Assembly (NCBI GenBank): GCA_963698535.1
Contig: CAVORD010000001.1
Coordinates: forward strand, 310,001-374,000
Direction: 5' to 3'
DNA length: 64,000 nt
DNA from: CAVORD01 sp963698535
GTDB lineage: Bacteria; Bacteroidota; Bacteroidia; Bacteroidales; VadinHA17
Part shown: positions 35,912-43,675 of the stretch, piece after piece
Numbering within the stretch: position 1 is the first letter of the stretch
Layout of the letters: each line of letters starts with the position of its first letter
The notes under the pieces: model-generated
What the model was told of the DNA's origin: nothing
The model's database searches: none
The model's input: only the letters and a program-made list of their open reading frames with translations
Position numbers and translations under genes: made by a program

Positions 35912-36535
35912 ATGAAAAAGCTAGTTGTATTATTGACAATTTCACTTTTAACAATTCCTGCGTTTTCTCAACTTGACTGGGGTATCAAGGCAGGCCTTAG
36001 CACCACCTCTATCTCGATGGACGACGCTGTAGAAATTGGAACAACCTACAATGTACAGGCCCTTAAGGACGCCTCTTACGGCTTCCATGCTGGTGCATTT
36101 GTAAGAGTATCATTGCTGGGTATTTATATTCAGCCTGAGCTTCTGTTCTCTTCAGCAACTAATACTTATAATGTTACTACCATAGCAACAAGTACTACTG
36201 AGTTGGTTGAGCAGAAATTCAATAAACTGGACATCCCGGTAATGTTAGGAGTAAAGCTTGGTCCTATACGTATTAACGCAGGTCCTGCCGCTTCTGTCCT
36301 TATCAATTCGCCAAAGCAGCTTATTGATGACACCGATTACGAGAGCCTTTACAAGTCTATGACTTTCGGATATCAGGCCGGTATCGGAGTCGATCTTCTA
36401 AAAATGATAACACTTGATGTAAGATATGAAGGCAGTTTGAACAGATTCGGTGATGAGATCACAGCCGGTTCACAGACTTTCAACCTTGATAGCAGAGCAA
36501 ATGCCTTCCTTTTTAGTGTAGGCCTTAAGTTCTAA
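35912..36535 (+). CDS. porin-family outer-membrane beta-barrel protein
   Basis: 207 residues. Signal peptide (KKLVVLLTISLLTIPAFSQ), then an eight-strand barrel pattern (LDWGIKAGLSTTSISMD, YGFHAGAFVRVSLLGIYIQP, IPVMLGVKLGPIRINAGPAA, FGYQAGIGVDLLKMITLDVR, NAFLFSVGLKF). The terminal Phe is the usual outer-membrane sorting signal. It matches the OMP_b-brl_2 type. A terminator follows at 36566. Confidence 0.85.
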   Translation: MKKLVVLLTISLLTIPAFSQLDWGIKAGLSTTSISMDDAVEIGTTYNVQALKDASYGFHAGAFVRVSLLGIYIQPELLFSSATNTYNVTTIATSTTELVEQKFNKLDIPVMLGVKLGPIRINAGPAASVLINSPKQLIDDTDYESLYKSMTFGYQAGIGVDLLKMITLDVRYEGSLNRFGDEITAGSQTFNLDSRANAFLFSVGLKF

Positions 36536-36565
36536 AGAGATAAACCATATTAATTGGTTTTTAAT

Positions 36566-36592
36566 AAGGGTGCCTTCATGGGCACCCTTTTT
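36566..36592 (+). terminator. intrinsic terminator after barrel protein
   Basis: AAGGGTGCC (36566-36574), loop TTCATG, GGCACCCTT (36581-36589), followed by more T. Confidence 0.85.
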
Positions 36593-36664
36593 ATTGCTAA
36601 ATTGGATTCATTGATTAATATGAGAGTAGAATCATTTTATTTACTTTTAGAATAATTATATGAG

Positions 36665-38134
36665 ATGAATAGTCTGTTCAGTCCGGGGTTTTCAAACTGG
36701 CAGGGGATTGTTTCAATCCTCTATATTATTACTGCCTTGTTTGTATCCCTGATGATAATATTTGAGAAGAGATCTCCTGTCAAGACCTTATCGTGGGTCA
36801 TTGTCATACTTCTGGTACCTTTTGTTGGTCTTATTACCTACATTTTATTTGGCCAGAACTATCGTAAAAGCAAGATCTTCTCCAGGAAAGGGATTTCCGA
36901 CCTGAAGAGTCTCCAGAGTTTTGCCGCCGCTCAGATAAGTTCCCTGCCAACCAGACTTGAAAGTGAAATTGAATCAATAAGGGATAAGCAGCATCTTATG
37001 CGCCTGATGCTCAATAACAACCGCGCTTTCCTTACCGAGTTCAACAGTGTTGAATTGCTAATAAACGGAGAGAAGGCATTCCCTTCTATGCTCAAAGCGA
37101 TCAGAGCAGCCGGTAAATTCATCCATATGCAGTTTTACAGGTTTGAGGCCGACACCCTGGGAATGTCCTTCTTTAATGTACTCATCGATAAGGCACGAAG
37201 CGGAGTGGAAGTGCGTATTATTGTCGACGATGTAGGGAGCTGGAGCCTCGAGAACAACTTTTTGAAAAAACTTAAGTCAGCCGGCGTTGAGATATACCAG
37301 TTCATGCCTGTAAGGTTCCCTAACCTAACGAGTAAGATAAACTACAGGAACCACCGGAAGGTCGTTGTTGTTGACGGTGTGATTGGATTTGTTGGAGGAA
37401 TGAATATTGCCAATAAGTACCTGGTAGGTGTCAGGAGTCTTGGACAATGGCGCGATACGCACCTCCTGATAAGGGGTGAGGCAGTGGCTACTCTTAATTC
37501 CGTCTTCCTGACCGATTGGGCCTTTGTATGCGGTAAAATACTTACAAGCAATCAGGTTTACCTTACCCATGAGAGGATTAAGGAAAAGTGCTGGATACAG
37601 ATGGCATCAAGCGGACCTGACTCCGACTGGTCAAATATTCTGCAGGTTTATATTTCTGCAATAGCTACAGCGAGACAAAGCATCTATATTTCAACTCCCT
37701 ATTTCTCTCCCGACGAAACAATTATGAATGCCATGTGTACTGCTTCATTAAGCGGTGTTGATGTGCGGATAATAATCCCGGAGCAGGCCGATTCAGTAAT
37801 AGCCAATTGGAACTCCAGGTCATATGTTACCGAGATGCTCGAGGCCGGGATTAAAGTTTATCTCTATTTTGCGGGCTTCAACCATTCAAAATATATGGTT
37901 GTAGACAATGTATTCTCCTCCGTGGGATCTCCTAATGTTGATATCAGGAGCTTTGACCTTAATTTTGAAGTGACTGCGTTGATCTATGATACCAATTTTG
38001 CAGGAAAACTCACAACTATGTTCATGGACGATCTATCCGGATGCATTGAGGTAAAACTTACCCAATGGCTGGCCAGAAGGAGGTCTGAAAAGTTTAAAGA
38101 ATCACTGGCCAGAATTTTTGGACCATTATACTGA
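36665..38134 (+). CDS. cls: cardiolipin synthase
   Basis: 489 residues. Two N-terminal membrane segments (ILYIITALFVSLMIIFE, LSWVIVILLVPFVGLITYIL) and two PLD HxKx4D motifs: NYRNHRKVVVVDG (about His230) and NHSKYMVVDN (about His407). It condenses two phosphatidylglycerols, or related substrates, in the inner membrane. Length agrees with ClsA. The next gene starts 2 bases after its stop. Confidence 0.93.
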   Translation: MNSLFSPGFSNWQGIVSILYIITALFVSLMIIFEKRSPVKTLSWVIVILLVPFVGLITYILFGQNYRKSKIFSRKGISDLKSLQSFAAAQISSLPTRLESEIESIRDKQHLMRLMLNNNRAFLTEFNSVELLINGEKAFPSMLKAIRAAGKFIHMQFYRFEADTLGMSFFNVLIDKARSGVEVRIIVDDVGSWSLENNFLKKLKSAGVEIYQFMPVRFPNLTSKINYRNHRKVVVVDGVIGFVGGMNIANKYLVGVRSLGQWRDTHLLIRGEAVATLNSVFLTDWAFVCGKILTSNQVYLTHERIKEKCWIQMASSGPDSDWSNILQVYISAIATARQSIYISTPYFSPDETIMNAMCTASLSGVDVRIIIPEQADSVIANWNSRSYVTEMLEAGIKVYLYFAGFNHSKYMVVDNVFSSVGSPNVDIRSFDLNFEVTALIYDTNFAGKLTTMFMDDLSGCIEVKLTQWLARRRSEKFKESLARIFGPLY

Positions 38135-38136
38135 AG

Positions 38137-39036
38137 ATGGAGAAAGGAATCACATTTGTAGAAGGGCAGCGTTACCCATTCTCAGTTGAAAAAAAGATCG
38201 AGATCCCTGAAAATGGTTTCCACTTTGTTCTGAAAGGGGTTACCGGACAAAAATATCTTCTCAGGGAGATCCTCTACAAAGAGTATGGTATTGAGGTTGG
38301 TCAGTCAATAATTTGCAGGGTTGATAAGATCAACTGTGTTGGAGAAATGTTTCTTGAACCGGTTAATCCATGGTACAGGGAAGGAGAGAGCTACCCTTTT
38401 ACCGTTGAAGGAATGGATGTCAGGACTGATGAAAATGGCAAGGATCACGATTGTCTTACTGTAAAGGATGAGCGAGGCGGAATTCATAATGTATTCACCG
38501 ACCCCGCATCAGAAACTCCATCAATAGGCCAGGTGATAAACCTAAGGGTCAAGCGGATAGCCAAGGGAACATTAACTCTCTCATCGGAGGAGGTATCAGA
38601 TCATATGGGTCATCTCTCAACAGGGGAAACGTATTCATTCAGGGTAACTGGTATTGGTACGGCTATCGATGGTCGTCAAAATTACATTATTACCGACCCT
38701 TTTGGGAAGTCACATATTATCCCCGTAAGGTATTACCACTATTATGGACTTAAAGTAGGATCATCCTTTCTGGCCACGATAGAAACGTCAAACTCAATGG
38801 GGAAAAAGGTTATCGAGCCGGAGAACCCATGGTACCGGAGGGAGTCAAAGATCACTGTAGACGTATTGTCTGTTGACCCGGACATAACACTGACCAGGTA
38901 TCATGTTAAAGCTATTGACAGCCTGGGAAAAGAACACGATATTATTTCGGACGTGGAGCCCTCAAAAGGAACTTATGATGCCGAGGTAATTAAAATGCGT
39001 AAGGGCCGCCCGGTTCTGAAGCTGATCCTTCGCTAA
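38137..39036 (+). CDS. four-module repeat protein downstream of cls
   Basis: 299 residues, soluble, no signal. It consists of two long repeats. Module A ends GEMFLEPVNPWYREGESYPF and its counterpart ends GKKVIEPENPWYRRE; both follow a similar unit (YKEYGIEVGQSIICRVDKIN versus YYHYYGLKVGSSFLATIETS). Modules B and D (VEGMDVRTDENGKDHDCLTV and DVLSVDPDITLTRYHVKAID) also match. Each looks like a small OB/S1-like beta barrel with a conserved NPWY hinge. Only 2 bases separate it from cls, so they are co-expressed. Role unknown; a nucleic-acid or ligand-binding job is inference. Confidence 0.75.
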   Translation: MEKGITFVEGQRYPFSVEKKIEIPENGFHFVLKGVTGQKYLLREILYKEYGIEVGQSIICRVDKINCVGEMFLEPVNPWYREGESYPFTVEGMDVRTDENGKDHDCLTVKDERGGIHNVFTDPASETPSIGQVINLRVKRIAKGTLTLSSEEVSDHMGHLSTGETYSFRVTGIGTAIDGRQNYIITDPFGKSHIIPVRYYHYYGLKVGSSFLATIETSNSMGKKVIEPENPWYRRESKITVDVLSVDPDITLTRYHVKAIDSLGKEHDIISDVEPSKGTYDAEVIKMRKGRPVLKLILR

Positions 39037-39101
39037 AAGAACAAAATACCCTAATCGGGGTTTACAAGAGAGGAAGGAATATCATCTGTGCGCATTTTTT
39101 C

Positions 39102-39109
39102 TAATTTTG
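39102..39109 (+). promoter_or_regulatory. -7 box for mltG
   Basis: TAATTTTG, 16 bases before the mltG ATG. Confidence 0.4.
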
Positions 39110-39125
39110 CACCAGAATATGTCCA

Positions 39126-40151
39126 ATGAAAAGAGTTAAAAACCTTATCCTTATATTGATCATCCCGGCACTCCTGGTTGCGGCGGCAGGCTATTATCAT
39201 CTCTTTTATCCAAATACTGCTGATAATATTGAAGCAGGCTACTTTTTTATTGAGCCGGACGCATCCTATTTCGATGTAATAAATTCACTCGATACTCTTG
39301 GATTCATCAAGAGCAGGACAACACTCGACAGGGTTGCCAGGCGAAAGGGTTACGACAAAAGGATCATTGCCGGTAAATATGTGATCCCGTCGGGTATTGG
39401 TAATAACAAGCTCATAAACCTGTTACGGTCAGGGTCACAGGTCCCTGTTGCTGTAACCATAATAAACTACCGTACCATAAACGAGATGGCTGGTAAGGTG
39501 GCTACCTATATTAATGCCGATTCGACCTCTATTGTTGACTTTTTTAATGATGAGTCCAATTACAAAAATGATGGATTTGACAGAGAGACAATTATTGGAA
39601 TGATCCTTCCCGATACCTATGAATTCAGATGGAATACAACAGCTAAAGGTTTTTATACCAGAATGTTAAGAGAGTATAACATATTCTGGACTGAGCAAAA
39701 GAGAAAGGTTGCGGATTCGCTGGGACTGACACTTAATGAAGTTTCAATCCTCGCCTCCATTATCGACGACGAGGTGTTAAAAGAGGATGAAAAGCCAAGG
39801 ATAGCAGGGGTTTATTTGAACAGATTGAAAAGCGGAATACCTCTTCAGGCATGTCCTACAATAAGATTTGCTTTAAATGACTTCACTATAAAGAGGGTTC
39901 TGACCGAACATCTTAAAGTGGATTCACCCTACAATACCTATAAGATAAGGGGGTTCCCTCCTGGACCAATCAGGATAGCCTCAAAATCCGGGATTTTAGC
40001 TGTTCTAAAAGCCGAGAACCACAGCTACTACTACTTTGTTGCCCGTTCCGATTTTTCAGGATATCATCATTTTAGCAGAACCCTGGCGGAGCATAACCGG
40101 TATGCTGCAGAGTATCAAAGGGAACTAAATAAGCTCAGGATATACCGCTGA
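39126..40151 (+). CDS. mltG: endolytic transglycosylase MltG
   Basis: 341 residues. One N-terminal membrane segment (NLILILIIPALLVAAAGYY), a LysM-like lead (DASYFDVINSLDTLGFIKSR), then the YceG domain: GMILPDTYEFRWNTTAKGF, SILASIIDDEVLKEDEKPRI with the catalytic glutamate, GVYLNRLKSGIPLQACPTI, and SPYNTYKIRGFPPGPI. It cuts nascent peptidoglycan strands at the inner membrane. Immediately convergent with murB (no gap). Confidence 0.92.
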   Translation: MKRVKNLILILIIPALLVAAAGYYHLFYPNTADNIEAGYFFIEPDASYFDVINSLDTLGFIKSRTTLDRVARRKGYDKRIIAGKYVIPSGIGNNKLINLLRSGSQVPVAVTIINYRTINEMAGKVATYINADSTSIVDFFNDESNYKNDGFDRETIIGMILPDTYEFRWNTTAKGFYTRMLREYNIFWTEQKRKVADSLGLTLNEVSILASIIDDEVLKEDEKPRIAGVYLNRLKSGIPLQACPTIRFALNDFTIKRVLTEHLKVDSPYNTYKIRGFPPGPIRIASKSGILAVLKAENHSYYYFVARSDFSGYHHFSRTLAEHNRYAAEYQRELNKLRIYR

Positions 40152-41165
40152 TCAGATAATATTTACTTCAGTTTCAAGAGTTACCCTGAACATTGAATAG
40201 ACATCTTTTTTAATGGCAATGGAGAGGTCATGTATCTCCTTTCCGGTTGCGCCGCCGTGATTTACCAATACAAGTGCTTGTTTATCATGCACTCCGGCAT
40301 TACCCTTCCGTTTTCCTTTCCAGCCACTCTTTTCGATCATCCATCCCGCCGGTATCTTGTAATTTCCATCCGCAGATGGGTATCCGGGCATCTCAGGATA
40401 TTTACTTTTCAGTGCTAAATATTTATCCTTTGTAACGACCGGATTTCTGAAAAAACTACCCGCATTACCCTTTACTGCAGGATCGGGCAGCTTGCTTCTC
40501 CTTATTTCAATAACAGCCTCCCTTACCGCCGATGGAGTGGGAGAGCCTTCAGTTCCGAGAACCGCTTTGATGTCGCCATAATCCAGTATGGGACTAAAAT
40601 CCCGTGAAAGGAGAAATTCGACCGAGATAATAATAGTTCTGTTCTTCAGACTGTTTTTAAAAATACTGTCGCGGTATCCGAAATTACACTCTGCTCCACT
40701 TAATGACTCTTTTGTCCCGGAATCAATATGGATGAAGTTTACACGTTTAATAACAGAGGCTACCTCCACACCATAGGCTCCAATATTCTGTATCGGTGCA
40801 GCACCTACTGTGCCAGGAATGAGAGAGAGGTTTTCAAGACCCGACAATCCTGCCTCTACCGTGATGTTTACAAATTCATCCCAGTTAACACCCGCTCCGG
40901 CTTTTATGAGTACCTGATTATTCTCTGTTTCATTAAAAATGATATCCTTGATAGCAGGACGAATAATTATGCCGCGATAATTTTCAGTAAAAAGTATATT
41001 ACTGCCCCCTCCAAGAACAAGTATATCATCTCCAAACTCCTTCAGGGAATCTGACTTAATTAAGGCTTCGATCTCTTTTTCACTCTCTACCTCAAGAAAA
41101 GAGTTTGAGAATAGATCCAGTCCGAAACTGTTCAGGGTTTTCAGGGGGAAGTTTTTCCTGATCAT
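40152..41165 (-). CDS. murB: UDP-N-acetylenolpyruvoylglucosamine reductase
   Basis: 337 residues from the ATG at 41165. It reduces UDP-GlcNAc-enolpyruvate to UDP-MurNAc with FAD. FAD-binding: DDILVLGGGSNILFTENYRG, GLENLSLIPGTVGAAPIQNI, GYRDSIFKN, then GNAGSFFRNPVV and the ending LALVNHGGATGKEI-type segment. An upstream in-frame ATG at 41261 would run into the divergent glycosyltransferase gene; a TACTTTTG box at 41180 supports the shorter start. Confidence 0.93.
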   Translation of the reverse strand: MIRKNFPLKTLNSFGLDLFSNSFLEVESEKEIEALIKSDSLKEFGDDILVLGGGSNILFTENYRGIIIRPAIKDIIFNETENNQVLIKAGAGVNWDEFVNITVEAGLSGLENLSLIPGTVGAAPIQNIGAYGVEVASVIKRVNFIHIDSGTKESLSGAECNFGYRDSIFKNSLKNRTIIISVEFLLSRDFSPILDYGDIKAVLGTEGSPTPSAVREAVIEIRRSKLPDPAVKGNAGSFFRNPVVTKDKYLALKSKYPEMPGYPSADGNYKIPAGWMIEKSGWKGKRKGNAGVHDKQALVLVNHGGATGKEIHDLSIAIKKDVYSMFRVTLETEVNII

Positions 41166-41179
41166 TGATCTTCTTTTTA

Positions 41180-41187
41180 CAAAAGTA
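41180..41187 (-). promoter_or_regulatory. -7 box for murB
   Basis: TACTTTTG on the minus strand, 14 bases before the murB ATG at 41165. Confidence 0.45.
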
Positions 41188-41238
41188 ACCAATTTTGCTC
41201 CCCAACTAAATTTATAATTCCAATTACCTCCATTTTGA

Positions 41239-41246
41239 TATCTTTG
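41239..41246 (+). promoter_or_regulatory. -7 box for the glycosyltransferase gene
   Basis: TATCTTTG, only 5 bases before the ATG at 41252, so a leaderless or almost leaderless transcript is predicted. Confidence 0.45.
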
Positions 41247-41251
41247 TTTTG

Positions 41252-42379
41252 ATGGCACCAAAGGTTGTTTATACTGTTACCAATAACATTGTTTTTGATC
41301 AGAGGATACAGAAGATGGCTGCTGTTGCTGAATCTCTTGGTGCTTCAGTAACAATTGCAGGCCGGCAACTGAAAGGAGACCGGATTTTCAGCTTTGGAGA
41401 GTGCACAATTGTCAGATTCAAACTGCCTTTCCAAAAGGGATTCTTCTTCTATGCCCTGTATAATATCAGGCTATTTATATTCTTGATAATGAACAGGTTC
41501 GATTTTATTATTGCCAATGACCTCGATACTCTTCTGCCCTGCAGGCTGATTTCGGGAATGAGGAGGAACAGCAGGCTTATATTCGATTCCCACGAGTATT
41601 TCACTGGTGTTCCGGAACTTGCAAACAGACCACTGGTGAGGAGGGTATGGAAAAGTATGGAAAGGAGTATCCTTCCCGGATTGAACAATGTCATAACAGT
41701 TAGTGATGCCATTTCTGATCTATACAGAGAGGAGTATAACATTGATCCCCTGGTTGTAAGGAATTGTTCCCGGAGGTCGGACCATATAGAACCTGTTGAC
41801 AGAAGAGAAATAATTCCCCATGCAAATCACCTTCTGGCTATTATCCAGGGTACCGGCCTTAATTCGGATAGCGGGCTGGAAGAGCTGGTGAAGGCTGTTG
41901 AAAAGTTGAAAAATGTACATTTGCTGATCATTGGCTCTGGTCTTGTTCTGCCCCGCGTAAAAGAATATATTGAACACTGTTCTGCCCCCGGTAATTTTAC
42001 TGTGCTTCCTTCAATGGAGTGGAACAAACTGATCTCTTATACACGGGCTGCAGATATCGGTTTCTTTCTGCATAAACCCGATTCGCCAAATCCTGCAATG
42101 AGTATGCCTAATAAATTGTTTGAATACATTTCTGCGGGAATAGGGGTGATTGTCTCTCCTGTTGAAGGTGTCAGCAGGCTTGTGAATGAGTTTGGCATTG
42201 GAGTAGTATTGAATAAGGTGTCGGTTGATGATATTTCAAATGCAATTGTTAATTTGACAATTTCCCGGGATGAGGTGGTTCGGTTTAAGGAAAATTCGAA
42301 GAGTGCTTCCTTACACCTTAACTGGGATACTGAAAAAAGCAAAATAGAAGAATTATATAAATCCTTGTTTGTTATATGA
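41252..42379 (+). CDS. glycosyltransferase (GT-B fold, family 4-like)
   Basis: 375 residues. N domain VVYTVTNNIVFDQRIQKMAA, then LIFDSHEYFTGVPELANRP; C domain LLIIGSGLVLPRVKEYIEHC, DIGFFLHKPDSPNPAMSMPN and KLFEYISAGIGVIVSPVEGV, the nucleotide-sugar-binding E-x7-E region. It transfers a sugar to an envelope polysaccharide or lipid acceptor; donor and acceptor unknown. The start is the ATG at 41252 (the TTG at 41249 is not needed). The Crp/Fnr gene overlaps its end by 4 bases. Confidence 0.88.
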   Translation: MAPKVVYTVTNNIVFDQRIQKMAAVAESLGASVTIAGRQLKGDRIFSFGECTIVRFKLPFQKGFFFYALYNIRLFIFLIMNRFDFIIANDLDTLLPCRLISGMRRNSRLIFDSHEYFTGVPELANRPLVRRVWKSMERSILPGLNNVITVSDAISDLYREEYNIDPLVVRNCSRRSDHIEPVDRREIIPHANHLLAIIQGTGLNSDSGLEELVKAVEKLKNVHLLIIGSGLVLPRVKEYIEHCSAPGNFTVLPSMEWNKLISYTRAADIGFFLHKPDSPNPAMSMPNKLFEYISAGIGVIVSPVEGVSRLVNEFGIGVVLNKVSVDDISNAIVNLTISRDEVVRFKENSKSASLHLNWDTEKSKIEELYKSLFVI

Positions 42380-43020
42380 ATCCTGATTATGTATACATAA
42401 GAAAGTGTTTCCCTTTTCTTGAAGAGCCTCTGGTTAAGGAGATGGCAGCCACCTCGGTAGTAAGAAAATTGTCGGAGGGAGAGAGGCTTCTGTCAGAAGG
42501 AGAATTTGTCAAATGGCTTCCAATTGTCACAGAAGGATTACTCGCTGTAAGCAGAAGTGAAGAAAATGGCAGCGAACTGTTACTTTATTATCTAAACCCT
42601 GGTGAAGTGTGCAGTATGGCTGTAAGCTGTTGTATGAGTCAGCATCGGAGCAAGATAAAGGCAATTGCTGAGATCGACTCGGTGGTTATAATGGTTCCAG
42701 GGCAGAATATCGAGTTGTGGCTATCGGACTACAGAACATGGAAGGAGTTAATAATGAATTCGTTCCGCTTCCGATTCGAAGAACTTCTCCTCACCATAGA
42801 TGCACTGGCATTTTTGAAAATGGATGAAAGAATTATACGCTATCTTAAGGAACATAAGAAAGCAACAGGGGAGTCAGTATTCAATGGGTCTCATAACGAT
42901 ATAGCCATTCATCTCAATACATCGAGGGAAGTGGTTTCCCGAATACTTAAGTCGCTGGAATCAAAGGGAAGTATAAAGCTTAGCAGAAACATGGTCGACT
43001 TCACTATGATGAATATTTAA
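42376..43020 (+). CDS. Crp/Fnr family transcriptional regulator
   Basis: 214 residues. Cyclic-nucleotide-binding-like sensor domain (about 15-125: LSEGERLLSEGEFVKWLPIV, LLLYYLNPGEVCSMAVSCCM) and a C-terminal winged helix (about 150-205: HNDIAIHLNTSREVVSRILKS). The N-terminal four-cysteine FNR cluster is absent, although SMAVSCCM has a pair of cysteines. It overlaps the glycosyltransferase stop by 4 bases but probably controls the DUF6132-ferredoxin genes just downstream. Confidence 0.9.
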   Translation: MNPDYVYIRKCFPFLEEPLVKEMAATSVVRKLSEGERLLSEGEFVKWLPIVTEGLLAVSRSEENGSELLLYYLNPGEVCSMAVSCCMSQHRSKIKAIAEIDSVVIMVPGQNIELWLSDYRTWKELIMNSFRFRFEELLLTIDALAFLKMDERIIRYLKEHKKATGESVFNGSHNDIAIHLNTSREVVSRILKSLESKGSIKLSRNMVDFTMMNI

Positions 43021-43062
43021 GCGAAGGTGACAAAAGTTACAGACCTGCCCGAAATATTGGGA

Positions 43063-43070
43063 TAATTTTG
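43063..43070 (+). promoter_or_regulatory. -7 box with flanking direct repeat before DUF6132 gene
   Basis: TAATTTTG, 16 bases before the ATG at 43087. It is bracketed by two identical CGAAATATT copies (43050-43058 and 43073-43081), a possible operator, perhaps for the Crp/Fnr protein encoded just upstream. Confidence 0.4.
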
Positions 43071-43086
43071 CGCGAAATATTATGAT

Positions 43087-43323
43087 ATGGCCTTTCTACG
43101 CAAAAACCTGTTTGTTATAATTGCTGCTCTTACCGGAGGTCTTCTCGGTCTTCTTTACTGGAAATTTATTGGTTGTGAAACCGGCACCTGTCCCATAAAG
43201 TCGGTGTGGTATCTGAGTACGATTTACGGAATAGTGCTGGGGTATCTTATTGGTGACCTTGCATTAGGTTTATGGAACAAATGGAAAGAAAAGAAGAAAA
43301 ATAAAATTGATGATAAAAGTTAA
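43087..43323 (+). CDS. DUF6132 small membrane protein
   Basis: 78 residues, two membrane segments (FVIIAALTGGLLGLLYWKFI, and YLSTIYGIVLGYLIGDLALG) with a periplasmic or cytosolic loop GCETGTCPIKS carrying a Cx4C pair. The Bacteroidota family DUF6132 is usually found beside sulfurtransferases, membrane permeases and small ferredoxins. A basic tail (KWKEKKKNKID) ends it. A ferredoxin-like gene starts 12 bases later. Confidence 0.85.
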   Translation: MAFLRKNLFVIIAALTGGLLGLLYWKFIGCETGTCPIKSVWYLSTIYGIVLGYLIGDLALGLWNKWKEKKKNKIDDKS

Positions 43324-43335
43324 CCAGACAGAGAG

Positions 43336-43524
43336 ATGAAGACTATTGGGATTATTAAGGAGAGGTGTCCTCAGAACCATTATTGCCCTGTAATACGTAT
43401 ATGCCCGGTTGGCGCAATTGTTCAGTCCTCACCATTTACTGCACCAGCTATTGATGAAGATAAATGTACCAGATGCGGTAAATGTACCAGCTACTGTGGC
43501 TATAACGCATTTGTTATGGAATAA
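43336..43524 (+). CDS. 4Fe-4S ferredoxin-like protein
   Basis: 62 residues. One canonical cluster site CTRCGKCTSYC (CxxCxxCxxxC) near the C terminus; the first half carries CPQNHYCPVIRICPVGAI, where the cysteines are spaced five apart rather than two, typical of this small family. The pattern CP-V before G-A-I supplies the fourth ligand of the second cluster. Electron carrier in the cytoplasm, probably working with the DUF6132 membrane protein. A palindrome and a terminator follow. Confidence 0.88.
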   Translation: MKTIGIIKERCPQNHYCPVIRICPVGAIVQSSPFTAPAIDEDKCTRCGKCTSYCGYNAFVME

Positions 43525-43561
43525 GAGTCGTCATGAATTATAGACGTCATGCAAAAGAGAC

Positions 43562-43583
43562 GAGACGTCATGCATGACGTCTC
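43562..43583. repeat. 22-base perfect palindrome with upstream partial copies
   Basis: GAGACGTCATGCATGACGTC plus TC forms a perfect 22-base palindrome. Partial copies of the arm, GTCGTCATGAA (43527) and AGACGTCATGCA (43542), precede it within 40 bases. It lies between the ferredoxin gene and its terminator. Confidence 0.6.
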
Positions 43584-43585
43584 TT

Positions 43586-43612
43586 TACCGGGTCTCCCCG
43601 GTATTTTTTTTT
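43586..43612 (+). terminator. intrinsic terminator after ferredoxin gene
   Basis: TACCGGG (43586-43592), loop TCTC, CCCGGTA (43597-43603), then nine T. Confidence 0.85.
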
Positions 43613-43675
43613 CATGTTATGGGAAATTGCATAAATAATGTAATTTGCATTTACTTCAATACAAATTGACCATAC

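Noticed and set aside
41166..41261. Longer N terminus of murB
   Set aside because: It would cross the TACTTTTG box and overlap the divergent glycosyltransferase start; MurB family begins near 41165.
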